NCBI GenBank assembly: GCA_001570385.1
Contig: BBYL01000017.1
Coordinates: 62,001-126,000 of the forward strand
DNA from: Microtetraspora glauca
Lineage (GTDB): Bacteria > Actinomycetota > Actinomycetes > Streptosporangiales > Streptosporangiaceae
Reading direction: 5' to 3'
DNA length: 64,000 nt
Both the position numbers and the translations under genes were made by a program. Shown here piece after piece: positions 1 through 7,878 of this stretch; positions within the stretch are counted from its first letter, which is position 1, and each line of letters starts with the position of its first letter. The notes beneath the pieces were generated by a model. It saw only the letters and a list, made by a program, of their open reading frames with translations, did no database searches and had not been told where the DNA came from.

Positions 1-2
1 TG

Positions 3-167
3 GCGACCGGCGCCGAGGTGCTGGTGTCCGCGAACCCCGGCTGTTCCATGCAGATCGCGGCCGCCGTACGGAGGTCGGGGAAGGGCGAGATGAGGGTGGC
101 GCACACCGCCGAGGTGCTCGATGCCAGCCTGCGCGGGCTCGGCGCCCGTGCGCTGGGACGCGCATGA
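3..167 (+). CDS. glcF: C-terminal end of a glycolate oxidase iron-sulfur subunit-like protein (partial)
   Basis: An open frame enters from the left edge and stops at TGA 165-167, giving the last 54 residues of a protein. They contain NPGCSMQ and later RVAHTAEVLDASL. This matches the last cysteine-rich (CCG) domain of GlcF-type glycolate oxidase Fe-S subunits, in which an N-x-G-C motif is followed about 20 residues later by V-x-H-x-x-E-V-L. Family knowledge: GlcF carries electrons for the FAD subunit GlcD in oxidation of glycolate to glyoxylate. An IclR regulator follows, which fits glycolate/glyoxylate control. Other CCG-domain proteins (GlpC- or LutA-like) cannot be excluded from so short a piece. 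Confidence 0.65.
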   Translation, partial: ATGAEVLVSANPGCSMQIAAAVRRSGKGEMRVAHTAEVLDASLRGLGARALGRA

Positions 168-169
168 TC

Positions 170-436
170 GAGCGAATCGCGTTTCGCGCGGGTGCTCATT
201 GCTCGTCCTCGACACGACCCGACTCCGAGCCGCCAGGCGAGGAGACGACATGAACGAGCGAAGCGAGCGAATCAACAAGCACAGCGCGTTTCGCGCGGGT
301 GCTCATTGCGCGTCCTCGACACGACCCGACTCCGAGCCGCCAGGCGAGGAGACGCCATGAACGAGCGAAGCGAGCGAATCAGTAAGCACAGCGCGTTTCG
401 CGAATGCGACTCCGAGCCGCCAGGCGAGGAGACGAC
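170..436 (+). repeat. 107-bp tandem repeat carrying duplicated RBS and start codon
   Basis: The string GTTTCGCGCGGGTGCTC occurs at 181 and 288, and its left part again at 395, so the period is 107 bp. Each full unit holds GAGGAGACGMCATGAACGAG, that is a Shine-Dalgarno plus ATG, followed by GAGCGAAGCGAGCGAATC. The third unit is shortened by an internal deletion (after 399) and its RBS/ATG is the real start of the IclR gene at 437. The two earlier ATGs (250, 358) open short frames that run into the next unit. This is best read as duplication of a translation initiation region. Confidence 0.85.
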
Positions 437-1171
437 ATGAGCGTGCAGAGCGTCGATCGGGCGCTCGACGTGCTGGAGGCACTGGCCGATCATGGCGGCG
501 AGGCCGGGTTGTCGGAGATCGCGGCCAGGACGGGCCTGCCGTACGGCACGATCCACCGGCTGCTCCAAACGCTGCTCGCGCGCGGTTACGTCCGGCAGGA
601 GAGCGACCGCAGGTACGCCCTGGGCGGTGCCTTGGTACGCATCGGCGGAGCGGCCGAGCGGATGGTGGGCGCGTGGGCGGAGCCCTACCTCGCCAAGATG
701 GTCGAGTTGTCGGGCGAGACCGCGAACATGGCGGTGCTGGAGGGCGACTTCGTGGTGTACGTCGCCCAGGTGCCGTCGCCACGCAGGTTGCGGATGTTCG
801 CCGAGGTGGGGCGGCGGGTGCTCCCGCACAGCACGGCCGTGGGCAAGGTGCTGCTCGCCGACCGTCCGGACGCGGCGGCCATACTCGACCGGACCGGCCT
901 GCCGCGCCGTACCGACCGGACGATCACCACAACGGACGACCTGCTGGCAGAGATCGGCCGGGTCCGCGACCGGGGTTACGCCCTGGACCTGGGCGAGGAG
1001 GAGAACGGCGTGCACTGTTTGGCTGTGCCGGTCCGCGCCGGCGGCCGAGTGCTGGCGGCGATGTCGGTGTCCGGCCCGGCTGAGCGGATCGACGCGCATG
1101 ACCGTGAGGAGCTCGCCGCGTCCCTGCGCGCGGTCGCGGACGATTTCGGGGCGTCCGTGTTCGGCGCCTGA
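437..1171 (+). CDS. IclR-family transcriptional regulator
   Basis: This is a 244-residue protein. Residues 5-57 form the IclR winged helix-turn-helix (SVDRALDVLEAL, then SEIAARTGLPYGTIHRLLQT). Residues about 75-240 form the GAF-like effector domain, with the usual LPHSTAVGKVLLA segment near the middle and RAGGRVLAAMSVSGP near the end. The start is ATG 437, chosen because GAGGAGAC lies just upstream and the protein then begins directly with the family motif; an upstream in-frame start at 404 would run through the repeat. The gene lies downstream of a GlcF-like gene, so a glycolate/glyoxylate or allantoin-type effector is plausible but not shown. The three repeated RBS/ATG copies upstream may affect its translation. 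Confidence 0.9.
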   Translation: MSVQSVDRALDVLEALADHGGEAGLSEIAARTGLPYGTIHRLLQTLLARGYVRQESDRRYALGGALVRIGGAAERMVGAWAEPYLAKMVELSGETANMAVLEGDFVVYVAQVPSPRRLRMFAEVGRRVLPHSTAVGKVLLADRPDAAAILDRTGLPRRTDRTITTTDDLLAEIGRVRDRGYALDLGEEENGVHCLAVPVRAGGRVLAAMSVSGPAERIDAHDREELAASLRAVADDFGASVFGA

Positions 1172-1209
1172 CCCGCGCACCCGACCCGCGACCGAGGAGG
1201 ATGGGGGGC

Positions 1210-1425
1210 ATGTGCCGAAGCATCAAGACCCTGCGCCCTCCGTTCGCCGACGAGGTGACCGACGACGACATCCGGGCCGCCGCGCTGCAGTACGTCAGGA
1301 AGATCTCGGGGTTCCGCGCTCCCGCCGCCCACAACGCGGCCGCTTTCGAGCAGGCCGTCGAGGCGATCACGCGGGCCAGCGCCGACCTGCTCGCCTCGAT
1401 CGAGGTTCGCGGGGCCAGGCCGTAG
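1210..1425 (+). CDS. DUF2277 family protein
   Basis: A 71-residue protein beginning MCRSIKTLRPPFA, the hallmark N-terminus of DUF2277, with Cys2 and the following basic stretch conserved. The middle (DDDIRAAALQYVRKISGF) and the helical C-terminus fit the family length of 70-95 residues. Two ATGs are available; 1210 is preferred because GAGGAGG ends at 1200, leaving 9 nt, whereas ATG 1201 would directly abut the Shine-Dalgarno. The family function is unknown. It follows the IclR gene by about 38 bp and may be co-transcribed with it. Confidence 0.85.
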   Translation: MCRSIKTLRPPFADEVTDDDIRAAALQYVRKISGFRAPAAHNAAAFEQAVEAITRASADLLASIEVRGARP

Positions 1426-1540
1426 GCGCTGCTTCCTACGACGCCTTCGGCGCCGCCGGTCGGACGCCTTGGAGACGGCGGCTTTCCTCGTCGCTAGGGA
1501 GTCGCGCCTTACCCTCTCGCTCCGCTCGGCGGCCCCGAAA

Positions 1541-1572
1541 CTGCGGGGCTTCGGAGCTGCGGGGCTTCGGAG
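1541..1572 (+). repeat. two 16-bp direct repeats in the intergenic gap
   Basis: CTGCGGGGCTTCGGAG is repeated exactly at 1541-1556 and 1557-1572. It sits in the gap between the DUF2277 gene and the next ORF. No gene or clear terminator is visible in the rest of 1426-1650. Confidence 0.8.
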
Positions 1573-1650
1573 TTCCTTGGGATCTTCGCGTGCGAGCCGC
1601 TCAGGTCGCGTACAAGCCGCCCCCAAGTCGTGCGGTCGAGACTGGGCCGC

Positions 1651-2313
1651 ATGGGACTGTTTTCTAATTTCTTCCTGGTCCGGCGGCTTCGCAAGGGACC
1701 GACGCTTCTCCTTCCCTACGTCCCCGACACCGAGGCGGTGCTGAACACCGTACGGCTGCACGGTCCGGGGGCCAGGCCGTACGGCGACGGCCTGAAGGTC
1801 AGCGACAACGTATGGCTGCGCGGCCCGATCACGATGACGCCCGAGTTGGCGGCCAAGGCGGGCATCCCGGCCGGATGGCAGGTCGCCTACGTCGCGGCGA
1901 ACATCGACGACGAGGAGGGCGGGGAGTACGACCGGCCCATGGCGGTCGCGGCGGGCCTGGCGGAGCGGTTGAACGGCCAGGTCCATCCTCACGCGCCCGA
2001 CTCGCCCGCCGATCTGGCTGACGTCACCGGCGGGCGACGCGTCCCGGTCGCCGAGTTGGTCGAGCTGCTGGCCGATGAGCTCCCCGGCCTGACCGCCACG
2101 TCGGTGAATCCGGTGATCACCATGCTGACCAGCGAGCGAAGCCCGATCGAGATCCTGGTGGAGGAGGACGACGGCGAGGTGACGTACGAGATCTGCGTGG
2201 ACGACGGCGTCCAGGGTCCCGATCTCGTCGGGACGGCCCGCCGGGCGGCCTTGGCGATCGCCGAGCGGGCCGGCGGGATCGCCAGGGACCACAACGGGTT
2301 CCTGATCCGATGA
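1651..2313 (+). CDS. hypothetical protein, acidic, about 220 residues
   Basis: No family is recognised. ATG 1651 gives 220 residues starting MGLFSNFFLVRRLRKGP; an in-frame GTG at 1630 is also possible and neither has a good Shine-Dalgarno. Codon use is typical (G/C third positions). The N-terminus is basic; the rest is acidic and soluble, with segments such as GWQVAYVAANIDDEEG and a predicted alpha/beta C-terminus (IEILVEEDDGEVTYEICVDDG). No signal peptide or membrane segment is seen. Homology cannot be assigned from the sequence alone. Confidence 0.7.
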   Translation: MGLFSNFFLVRRLRKGPTLLLPYVPDTEAVLNTVRLHGPGARPYGDGLKVSDNVWLRGPITMTPELAAKAGIPAGWQVAYVAANIDDEEGGEYDRPMAVAAGLAERLNGQVHPHAPDSPADLADVTGGRRVPVAELVELLADELPGLTATSVNPVITMLTSERSPIEILVEEDDGEVTYEICVDDGVQGPDLVGTARRAALAIAERAGGIARDHNGFLIR

Positions 2314-2354
2314 GCGGATCGGCCGCCGGAGACGGCCGGGGCACGCGCGGCCCG

Positions 2355-2457
2355 CGCTGAAGGCGCGGGGTGACCGGGACGCGCCGCGCATGCTGAAGAC
2401 GAGGGCGACCGGGGCAGGGCTACGCCCGCTGAAGGCGCGGGGTGACCGGGACGCGCG
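2355..2457 (+). repeat. 30-bp direct repeats (73-bp period) in a 406-bp gene-free gap
   Basis: CGCTGAAGGCGCGGGGTGAC followed by CGGGACGCGC occurs at 2355-2384 and again at 2428-2457. The remainder of 2314-2719 holds no convincing gene: short frames there are poor in initiation signals. Promoter elements for the downstream sigma-factor gene presumably lie here, but I cannot point to one. Confidence 0.75.
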
Positions 2458-2719
2458 GCGCGGGCGGAAAGCGGGGGCTGCCGAGCCCAGTCGGCGTCCG
2501 CCCCAAAAAAGGGAGAACAGACGTGGAACTCGATCCGGGCGTCCGGCGGAGGTAGGGGTGAGGGGCGCGCGGGCGCCCACTTAGCCCTATGGAAGGATCG
2601 ATCCTTCTCATGCCGACCGAAGCTGGGGGCCCTCCCCCGACCCTCTCGCGCCCTTCGGGTTCCCCGAAGGCCCCGAGTTCCCCGAGCCCCCTGAGATCCT
2701 CCGTGCACGGACACGACGG

Positions 2720-3355
2720 GTGGTGAGTTCAGCGGCTCCACATCCCTGGGGCCTGTTCACCACCTCCGAGGCGGAGCCGAGCGGGCCCAGCGACGCCGGG
2801 CTGATCCGCGCATCGCTGGACCGGCCGGAGGAGTTCGCCGGGGTGTTCGACCGGCATTCCGACGAGATCCACGCCTACGTCGCGCGCCGTCTCGGCCCCG
2901 AGCTCGGCCAGGCCGACGACGTGACGGCGGAGACGTTCCTCATCGCCTTCCGCAAGCGGCACAGATACGACCTGACCCGGCCGGACGCCCGGCCGTGGCT
3001 GTACGGCATCGCGGGCAAGCTGATCTCCGGTCATCGCAGGTCCGAGGTGCGCAGGCTCAAGTCTCTCGCCAGGGCCGCGGGCGGCGCGGACGCGTCCGGC
3101 GCGGAACTCCACGAGGAGGAGCGCAGCGCCGAGCGTGCGAGCGCCGCCGCCATGCGCCCCGCGCTCGCCGCCGCCCTGGCGCGGCTGTCCGCCGCCGAGC
3201 GGGATCTGCTCCTGCTCGTCGCCTGGGCCGATCTCACGTACGAAGAGACGGCCGAAGCCCTCAAGATCCCCATCGGCACGGTCCGCTCCCGGTTGCACCG
3301 GATCAGGGCGAAGCTCCGCCGCCATCTCCACCTCTCCGAGGAGCCCGCCGCGTGA
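2720..3355 (+). CDS. ECF-type RNA polymerase sigma factor
   Basis: A 211-residue sigma-70 family protein with only regions 2 and 4. Region 2 covers about residues 38-105 (FDRHSDEIHAYVARRLG, then DDVTAETFLIAFR and RPWLYGIAGKLI). Region 4 covers about 150-200 (LSAAERDLLLLVAWADLTYEETAEAL... GTVRSRLHRIRAKLR). The start is GTG 2720 or the adjoining GTG 2723; the Shine-Dalgarno is weak. Its stop overlaps the next start by 4 bp (GTGA at 3352), so the two genes are translationally coupled. The partner is a single-span membrane protein that may act as its anti-sigma or sensor factor. Confidence 0.92.
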   Translation: MVSSAAPHPWGLFTTSEAEPSGPSDAGLIRASLDRPEEFAGVFDRHSDEIHAYVARRLGPELGQADDVTAETFLIAFRKRHRYDLTRPDARPWLYGIAGKLISGHRRSEVRRLKSLARAAGGADASGAELHEEERSAERASAAAMRPALAAALARLSAAERDLLLLVAWADLTYEETAEALKIPIGTVRSRLHRIRAKLRRHLHLSEEPAA

Positions 3356-4419
3356 ACGACGAAATCGACATGATCAAGCAGGCCCGGCCGGAAGTGACTC
3401 CGTACTCCGAGGAGGCCAAGCTGGCGGCCCGGCGTACCCTGACCGCCTCCGCCCCACCCAGGCGCAGGCCGTACGGCATCGCGCTCGTGGGGGCCCTCGC
3501 GGTCGCGGCGGCGAGCGTCGTCGCGGTCGCCACGCTCTTCCCCGGTGCGGGCGCCGACGACGCGCCGACGGTCGCCGTGGGAACGGCGAGCGCGGGCACC
3601 GGCGAGCGGGCCGCGATCACGCTGCCTAGGATCGCGAAGATGTCGGCGGAGGAGGTGCTGGGCCGGGCCGCCCGAGCGGTGACCGACCTGCGGCCGGGTG
3701 ACGACCAGTTCATCAGGGTCACATCGCAGACGATGTACGGCGCGATACGGATGGGCGCGAACGTCAAGACCGGCGAGCCGATCGAGGAGAGCCGCTACCT
3801 CTACCGCTCCAAGCGGACGATCTGGCTCTCGGCCGACGGCACGAGGGACGGCGCCCTGAAGATCGAATACCTGGAGCCCCGGGCATACCCTGGCTGGCCG
3901 ATCCCGAAGGAGGCCTACGACGAGCAGGGCACCGAATGGAACAGGCTGCCGGTCTGCGGGAACGTGTCGGAAACCGCGTACACCTCGCTGAAGAAACTGC
4001 CGGGCGACGCCGAAGGGATGCGCGCCCACCTCTACGCCAGGGATAACGGGGACAATTCGCCGGACGCCGGGGCGTGGACCGCCGTCGGCGACCTGCTCCG
4101 GGAGACCTACCTGCCCGCCGAGCAGCGCGCCGCGCTGTTCAAGGCCGCGGCGACGATTCCCGGCGTCACCGTGACCGAGGACGCCGAGGACGCGGCGGGA
4201 CGCAAGGGCATCGGCGTGGGGCGTGAGTCGCTCGGCATCCGTGAGGACATCATCTTCAACCCGGAGACCTACGAACTCCTGGGTGAGCGGGGCATCGTGG
4301 TGGACGAGAAGGAGGCCAAGGCGCCGCTCGGCAGCCTGGTCGCCTCAACGGCCCAGCTGACGATCTCCGTCGACGACAAGGCACCCCGGGTCGACGACCC
4401 GCACGCCGGCTGCGGCTGA
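3352..4419 (+). CDS. CU044_5270-family membrane-anchored protein, partner of the ECF sigma factor
   Basis: A 355-residue protein starting at GTG 3352. The N-terminal cytoplasmic part (about 40 residues, MNDEIDMIKQARPEV) resembles the short sigma-partner tails common in Streptosporangiales. It is followed by one membrane segment at about 42-63 (YGIALVGALAVAAASVVAVA) and an extracytoplasmic domain of about 290 residues. No zinc-finger anti-sigma HxxxCxxC motif is visible. The 4-bp overlap with the sigma gene suggests a stoichiometric partner. The anti-sigma role is inference from context. Confidence 0.8.
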   Translation: MNDEIDMIKQARPEVTPYSEEAKLAARRTLTASAPPRRRPYGIALVGALAVAAASVVAVATLFPGAGADDAPTVAVGTASAGTGERAAITLPRIAKMSAEEVLGRAARAVTDLRPGDDQFIRVTSQTMYGAIRMGANVKTGEPIEESRYLYRSKRTIWLSADGTRDGALKIEYLEPRAYPGWPIPKEAYDEQGTEWNRLPVCGNVSETAYTSLKKLPGDAEGMRAHLYARDNGDNSPDAGAWTAVGDLLRETYLPAEQRAALFKAAATIPGVTVTEDAEDAAGRKGIGVGRESLGIREDIIFNPETYELLGERGIVVDEKEAKAPLGSLVASTAQLTISVDDKAPRVDDPHAGCG

Positions 4420-4442
4420 TCTTCCGCCTCCGCCGCCGGTTC

Positions 4443-4483
4443 ACGAGGACCCGCTCTCCCAGGCCATAAGGGCGGGTCCTCGT
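4443..4483 (+). terminator. 12-bp perfect hairpin downstream of the sigma operon
   Basis: ACGAGGACCCGC (4443-4454) pairs perfectly with GCGGGTCCTCGT (4472-4483) across a 17-nt loop. It lies 23 bp after the stop at 4419 and faces the convergent HNH gene. No U-run follows, as is usual for actinomycete terminators. Confidence 0.7.
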
Positions 4484-4498
4484 CGTGTCCTGGGACAG

Positions 4499-4620
4499 GC
4501 GCACCGGCGTGACGACCTGACCCCGGTTCGCGAAGGGGTCACGCGCACCGGCATGACCAGCCGAACCGGTTCGCGAAGAGGCCAGGCGCACCGGCATGAC
4601 CACCGGACCACGCCTGGCGG
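4499..4620 (+). repeat. about 44-bp imperfect tandem repeats
   Basis: GCGCACCGGCRTGACC begins at 4499, 4543 and 4586, each time followed by related text such as GGTTCGCGAAGRGG. There are two and a half units of 43-44 bp between the hairpin and the stop of the minus-strand HNH gene. No coding function is apparent. Confidence 0.7.
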
Positions 4621-4624
4621 AAGG

Positions 4625-5407
4625 TCAGGCGCACTGCTCCAGCATGGTCGACTTGTCCTCCTCGGTCACCGGGAGCTCGTACTTCAGCGCGACCTGGGCG
4701 AACCGGACGGCGTACGAGCAGCGGATCTCGTTGACCGGCGGAAGCCAGTCGGCGGGGCCCGAGTCGCTCTTGGAGGAGTTCATCGGCCCGTCCACGGGCA
4801 GCAGGTTGAGCGGATCGTTGGCGATCTGCTTCCGCTTGGCGTCGCTCCACCGGGACGCGCCCATCTGCCAGTCGTAGGAGAGCGGCATGACGTGGTCGAT
4901 CTGGATCTCGGCGGCCTTCTCCTTGCGCCATTCGATGGTCTTGCCGGTGTACGGGTCGTCCAGGGTCATGGAGACGAGGATGCAGGTCGATCCATCGCGA
5001 TATTTCAGCTTCTGGCCGTCCCGCCGGAGCAGGTCGTTGCGGGTGTCGCAGCCGTTGCGCCCGAAGGGGACGTCGTCCACGCTGTCGGCCCACGCGTACC
5101 CGAACTTGTCCCGGTCGTAGCCGGTCTTCGTCCCGCGCTTCTTGGTGGGGACCTTCTCGATGAGCTCGCGGGCCTTCGCCTTCTCCTTGGCCGCCGTGAT
5201 CGGCGCGAGTCCCGGCCTGGTCCCGTCGGGGTTCTCCAGCGGGCTGGCCCCGCGCCCGCCTCCGCCGGACTTCGACGTCGCCTTCGGCGACGCGCTCTTG
5301 GCGAGGTGATCGACTCCGATGTCCTGCGCGTCCAGCGGCCCGCATCCCGCCAGTACGGCTACCGCCATAGAGAAACCGAGGATCGCCCTGGATCCACGTG
5401 CACGCAT
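4625..5407 (-). CDS. secreted lipoprotein with HNH (DUF1524/GmrSD C-terminal-like) nuclease domain
   Basis: 260 residues from ATG 5407, preceded by AGGGG with a 5-nt gap. The N-terminus is a lipoprotein signal peptide (basic MRARGSR, hydrophobic core, LAGC lipobox, Cys22). A Gly/Ser/Lys-rich linker follows to about residue 60. The C-terminal half carries the HNH-type core: QIDHVMPLS, then NDPLNLLPVDGPMNSSKSD, the pattern of DUF1524 proteins in which D-H and N bind metal. Paired cysteines (CDTRN, CILV, IRCSY, EQC) suggest disulfides outside the cell. Likely an extracellular or envelope-anchored nuclease; activity is inferred from the motif. An inverted repeat sits directly in front of it. Confidence 0.85.
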   Translation of the reverse strand: MRARGSRAILGFSMAVAVLAGCGPLDAQDIGVDHLAKSASPKATSKSGGGGRGASPLENPDGTRPGLAPITAAKEKAKARELIEKVPTKKRGTKTGYDRDKFGYAWADSVDDVPFGRNGCDTRNDLLRRDGQKLKYRDGSTCILVSMTLDDPYTGKTIEWRKEKAAEIQIDHVMPLSYDWQMGASRWSDAKRKQIANDPLNLLPVDGPMNSSKSDSGPADWLPPVNEIRCSYAVRFAQVALKYELPVTEEDKSTMLEQCA

Positions 5408-5414
5408 CGCCACC

Positions 5415-5441
5415 CCTAGGTAAAGAAATTACATACCTAGG
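5415..5441 (-). promoter_or_regulatory. CCTAGGTA-N11-TACCTAGG inverted repeat in front of the secreted nuclease gene
   Basis: CCTAGGTA at 5415-5422 and TACCTAGG at 5434-5441 are perfect 8-bp arms. The intervening and flanking DNA (5421-5470) is strikingly AT-rich compared with the surroundings. The left arm ends 7 bp before the ATG, so a protein bound here would block initiation of the HNH gene. This reads as promoter plus operator of a short-leader transcript; the regulator is not identified. Confidence 0.6.
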
Positions 5442-5692
5442 TATAGCAAAGCCCCAAGAAATAGTAATTATCGGCAAATGTCAGGTTTTGGAGTCAAGCC
5501 GCCCGGATCCCGACACAAGGGGCACAGCGTCACGAGTGGTGACAGGGTTCCCAAGTCCCGACGGCGGCCACGCGCTCCTCGACCTCAGCGGTCCGCGGCC
5601 GTGGCCCTATCGGCGGTCATGCCGCGCTCCACGGCCTTCGCGTGCGGGGGGCGTCTCACCGCCTGGCGGACGGCACGGGATCCCACCGGCGC

Positions 5693-7084
5693 TCAGGAGC
5701 CGTGGGCGCCGCCGGTGCCAGCCACCGGGGACGGCGGCGCCGCAGGAGTTGCGGACGGCGCACCTGTCACGGAGGGCGTGGATGGCATGGAAGTCGCGGA
5801 GGGCGTGGGCGTCGCCGGCGGCGTGGAAGTCGCGGAGGGCATGGGCGTCGCCGGCGGCGTGGAAGTCGCTGCGGAAGTCGCGGGTGGCGTGGAAGTCGCG
5901 GAGACCGCCGCCTTGGAGCGGCCTCGCAGGCCGCCGGACAGCGCGCGGAACGCCAACCCGGCCACGAGCCCCCAGAACGCGGCCCCGATGCCGAACGGGG
6001 CGACCCCCGAGACGGTCACCACGAACGTGACCACCGCCGCGTCACGCTGCCGCTCGTCCGCGACGGCGGCCTGGACCGCCGAGCCGAGCGTGGCCAGCAG
6101 CGCCAGCCCCGCGACGGTCTCGATGAGCAGCGGCGGGGACGACGCGATCAACGACACGGTCAGCCCGATGGACAGGCCGAGCACGATGTAGACGACGCCG
6201 CCCGTGACCGACGCGATCCAGCGCCGGTCCCTGTCTGGGTGGGCGTCGGGGCCGGCGGCCAGCGCCGTGGTGATCGCCGCGAGGTTGACGGCGTGCCCGC
6301 CGAAGGGGGCCACGGCCATCGTGGCGAGCCCCGTCGTCGTCAGGATCGGCCGGAGCCTCGGGTGGTATCCGTAGGTCGCCAGCATGCTCATCCCGGCCAC
6401 GTTCTGCGAGGCCATCGTGACGATGAACAGCGGGATCGCGATGCCGATCAGGGCGCCGGCCGAGAAGGAGGGCGTCTCGACGGTCACCGCCGGCCACAGT
6501 CCCGCGCCGTGCTCCGCTCTCGGCTGGGTGAGCAGGATGACGGCGATCGTGACGAGCAGCGCCCCCGGCACGGCCCATCTCCGCGCGAAGCGGAACAGCA
6601 CCGCCCAGGCGACGACGATCGGTATCGCGGGCCCGGGGAACCGTACGACCGCCTGGACGGGGGCCAGGCACAGCGGCAGCAGCACCCCGGCGAGCATGGC
6701 ACCGGCCAGCGGGGCGGGGATGGCGTGCAGCAGGCGGCTGAACCGGTCGGACAGCCCGGCCAGGACGAACAGCAGGCCGGTGACGGCGAACGCGCCCAGG
6801 GCCGCACGGTAGTCGGCCCGGTCGCCGGCGCCCTCCGACCCGACCGACACCAGCAGCGCGGCTCCCGGCGTGGACCAGGCGACGCTCATCGGCATCCGGT
6901 AGCGCAGGCCCAGCCCGATCCCGAGCGCGCCCATCGCGAGGCACAGCACCAGCAGCCCGGACGTGGCCTGCGCCTGATCGGCGCCGACGGCCCGCAGCCC
7001 GGCCAGCACCACGGCGAACGAGCTGGCGAAGCCCACGATCGCGAGCACCACTCCGGCCAGGATCGGCTGCAGCACGCGTCCCAT
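5693..7084 (-). CDS. BenE-family (benzoate:H+ symporter-like) membrane transporter
   Basis: 463 residues from ATG 7084 (GGAG six bases upstream; a GTG at 7087 is alternative). About 11-12 hydrophobic segments fill residues 5-385. Family-like signatures include AWSTPGAALL in TM3, IPAPLAGAMLAGVLLPLC and APFGGHAVNLAAITTALAAG. BenE proteins import aromatic acids, but substrates of actinomycete members are mostly unknown. The C-terminal about 75 residues are a cytoplasmic Ser/Thr/Pro/Ala tail made of a 36-bp tandem repeat (5788-5895). The gene diverges from an XRE-cupin regulator with two operators in between, so it is probably that regulator's target. Confidence 0.88.
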   Translation of the reverse strand: MGRVLQPILAGVVLAIVGFASSFAVVLAGLRAVGADQAQATSGLLVLCLAMGALGIGLGLRYRMPMSVAWSTPGAALLVSVGSEGAGDRADYRAALGAFAVTGLLFVLAGLSDRFSRLLHAIPAPLAGAMLAGVLLPLCLAPVQAVVRFPGPAIPIVVAWAVLFRFARRWAVPGALLVTIAVILLTQPRAEHGAGLWPAVTVETPSFSAGALIGIAIPLFIVTMASQNVAGMSMLATYGYHPRLRPILTTTGLATMAVAPFGGHAVNLAAITTALAAGPDAHPDRDRRWIASVTGGVVYIVLGLSIGLTVSLIASSPPLLIETVAGLALLATLGSAVQAAVADERQRDAAVVTFVVTVSGVAPFGIGAAFWGLVAGLAFRALSGGLRGRSKAAVSATSTPPATSAATSTPPATPMPSATSTPPATPTPSATSMPSTPSVTGAPSATPAAPPSPVAGTGGAHGS

Positions 7085-7098
7085 CACGAACTCCGTTC

Positions 7099-7148
7099 GT
7101 TCCGTATATGGAACAGCAGTCTAGGGCCCGTCGTTCCACAAACGGAAC
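7099..7148. promoter_or_regulatory. two GTTCC-N6-GGAAC operators in the benE-type/regulator divergent promoter
   Basis: GTTCCGTATATGGAAC (7099-7114) and GTTCCACAAACGGAAC (7133-7148) share 5-bp palindromic arms and a 6-bp spacer; their centres are 34 bp apart. They fill the 86-bp gap between the two divergent genes. The dyads fit a dimeric HTH_3 regulator that represses both directions. GATACT at 7159-7164 lies close to ATG 7171, suggesting a leaderless or very short-leader regulator transcript. Confidence 0.75.
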
Positions 7149-7170
7149 AGTCCGGCACGATACTGGTCAC

Positions 7171-7878
7171 ATGAGGGAGCACTCCGCGGCGTTCGCGGCC
7201 GAGGTCGGGCAGCGCATCCGGCGGCTGCGCGCGCAACGCGGGCTGTCGCTGTCGGAGCTGGCCCTGCGGGCAGGCGTCGGCAAGGCCACGCTGTCCGGGC
7301 TGGAGGCCGGGACCCGCAATCCGACCGTCGAGACCCTGTACGCGATCACCGCCCAGCTCGACGTCCCGCTCGCGGCCGTGCTCACCGACATGCTCACCGA
7401 GTCCGGCGTGCCGTCCGGCCATGACGTGCCGCCCGACCATGCTGTGCCATCCGGCCATGCTGTGCGGTTCGACCATGCTGTGCGGTCCGATCCCGACGTA
7501 CGGCCGGAGCGGCCGGAACCACCCGAGATCATCCACGGGTCCGCCGTCTCCGCCGCGCTCCTGGAGACCTTCGTGGACGGGCTCGTCACGACCGAGCTCT
7601 ACCGGCTGCGGATCAGGCCGGGTCGGGTGCAGGTCTCCCCCGCCCACCCTCTCGGCGCCGTGGAGTTCCTCACCGTCTTCACCGGCACCGCCCGGGTCGG
7701 CCCGCTCGACCGTCCCATCGTGATCCCGGCCGGAGGCCACGCGAGCTGGGTGTCCGACGTACCGCACATGTACGCCGCGGAGACCGGCGAGGACGTGCAC
7801 GCCTCCCTCGTCATCCGCCACACCGCCTCACGAACGGGCGGAGCGACGGCGAGGGGCGCCCGCACCGATCCGATCTGA
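7171..7878 (+). CDS. XRE-family regulator with C-terminal cupin domain
   Basis: 235 residues. The HTH_3 domain is at residues 12-66 (EVGQRIRRLRAQRGLSLSEL, then GVGKATLSGLEAGTRNPTVETL) and a cupin-2 fold at about 130-215 (AVEFLTVFTGTARVG... VIPAGGHASWVSDVPHMYAAE). Between them is a variable linker of short repeats (GHDVPPDHAVPSGHAVRFDH) from DNA slippage. The start is ATG 7171; the longer frame upstream runs through the operators. This architecture commonly represses a divergent transporter gene and senses a small ligand with the cupin. The likely target is the BenE-type gene. Confidence 0.9.
   Translation: MREHSAAFAAEVGQRIRRLRAQRGLSLSELALRAGVGKATLSGLEAGTRNPTVETLYAITAQLDVPLAAVLTDMLTESGVPSGHDVPPDHAVPSGHAVRFDHAVRSDPDVRPERPEPPEIIHGSAVSAALLETFVDGLVTTELYRLRIRPGRVQVSPAHPLGAVEFLTVFTGTARVGPLDRPIVIPAGGHASWVSDVPHMYAAETGEDVHASLVIRHTASRTGGATARGARTDPI

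Noticed and set aside
121-440. Small proteins beginning MNERSERIN in the 107-bp repeats
   Set aside because: They arise from duplicated initiation regions and end in the next unit; there is no conserved protein, so they are treated as repeat by-products.
976-2580. 534-codon minus-strand open frame
   Set aside because: It is antisense to the IclR, DUF2277 and hypothetical genes and to the intergenic repeats. Composition is Arg/Pro/Gly-rich without domains, typical of shadow frames in high-GC DNA.
5642-7174. 510-codon plus-strand open frame over the BenE-type gene
   Set aside because: The translation is Arg/Gly/His-rich with no fold; the minus-strand frame encodes a clear membrane transporter.
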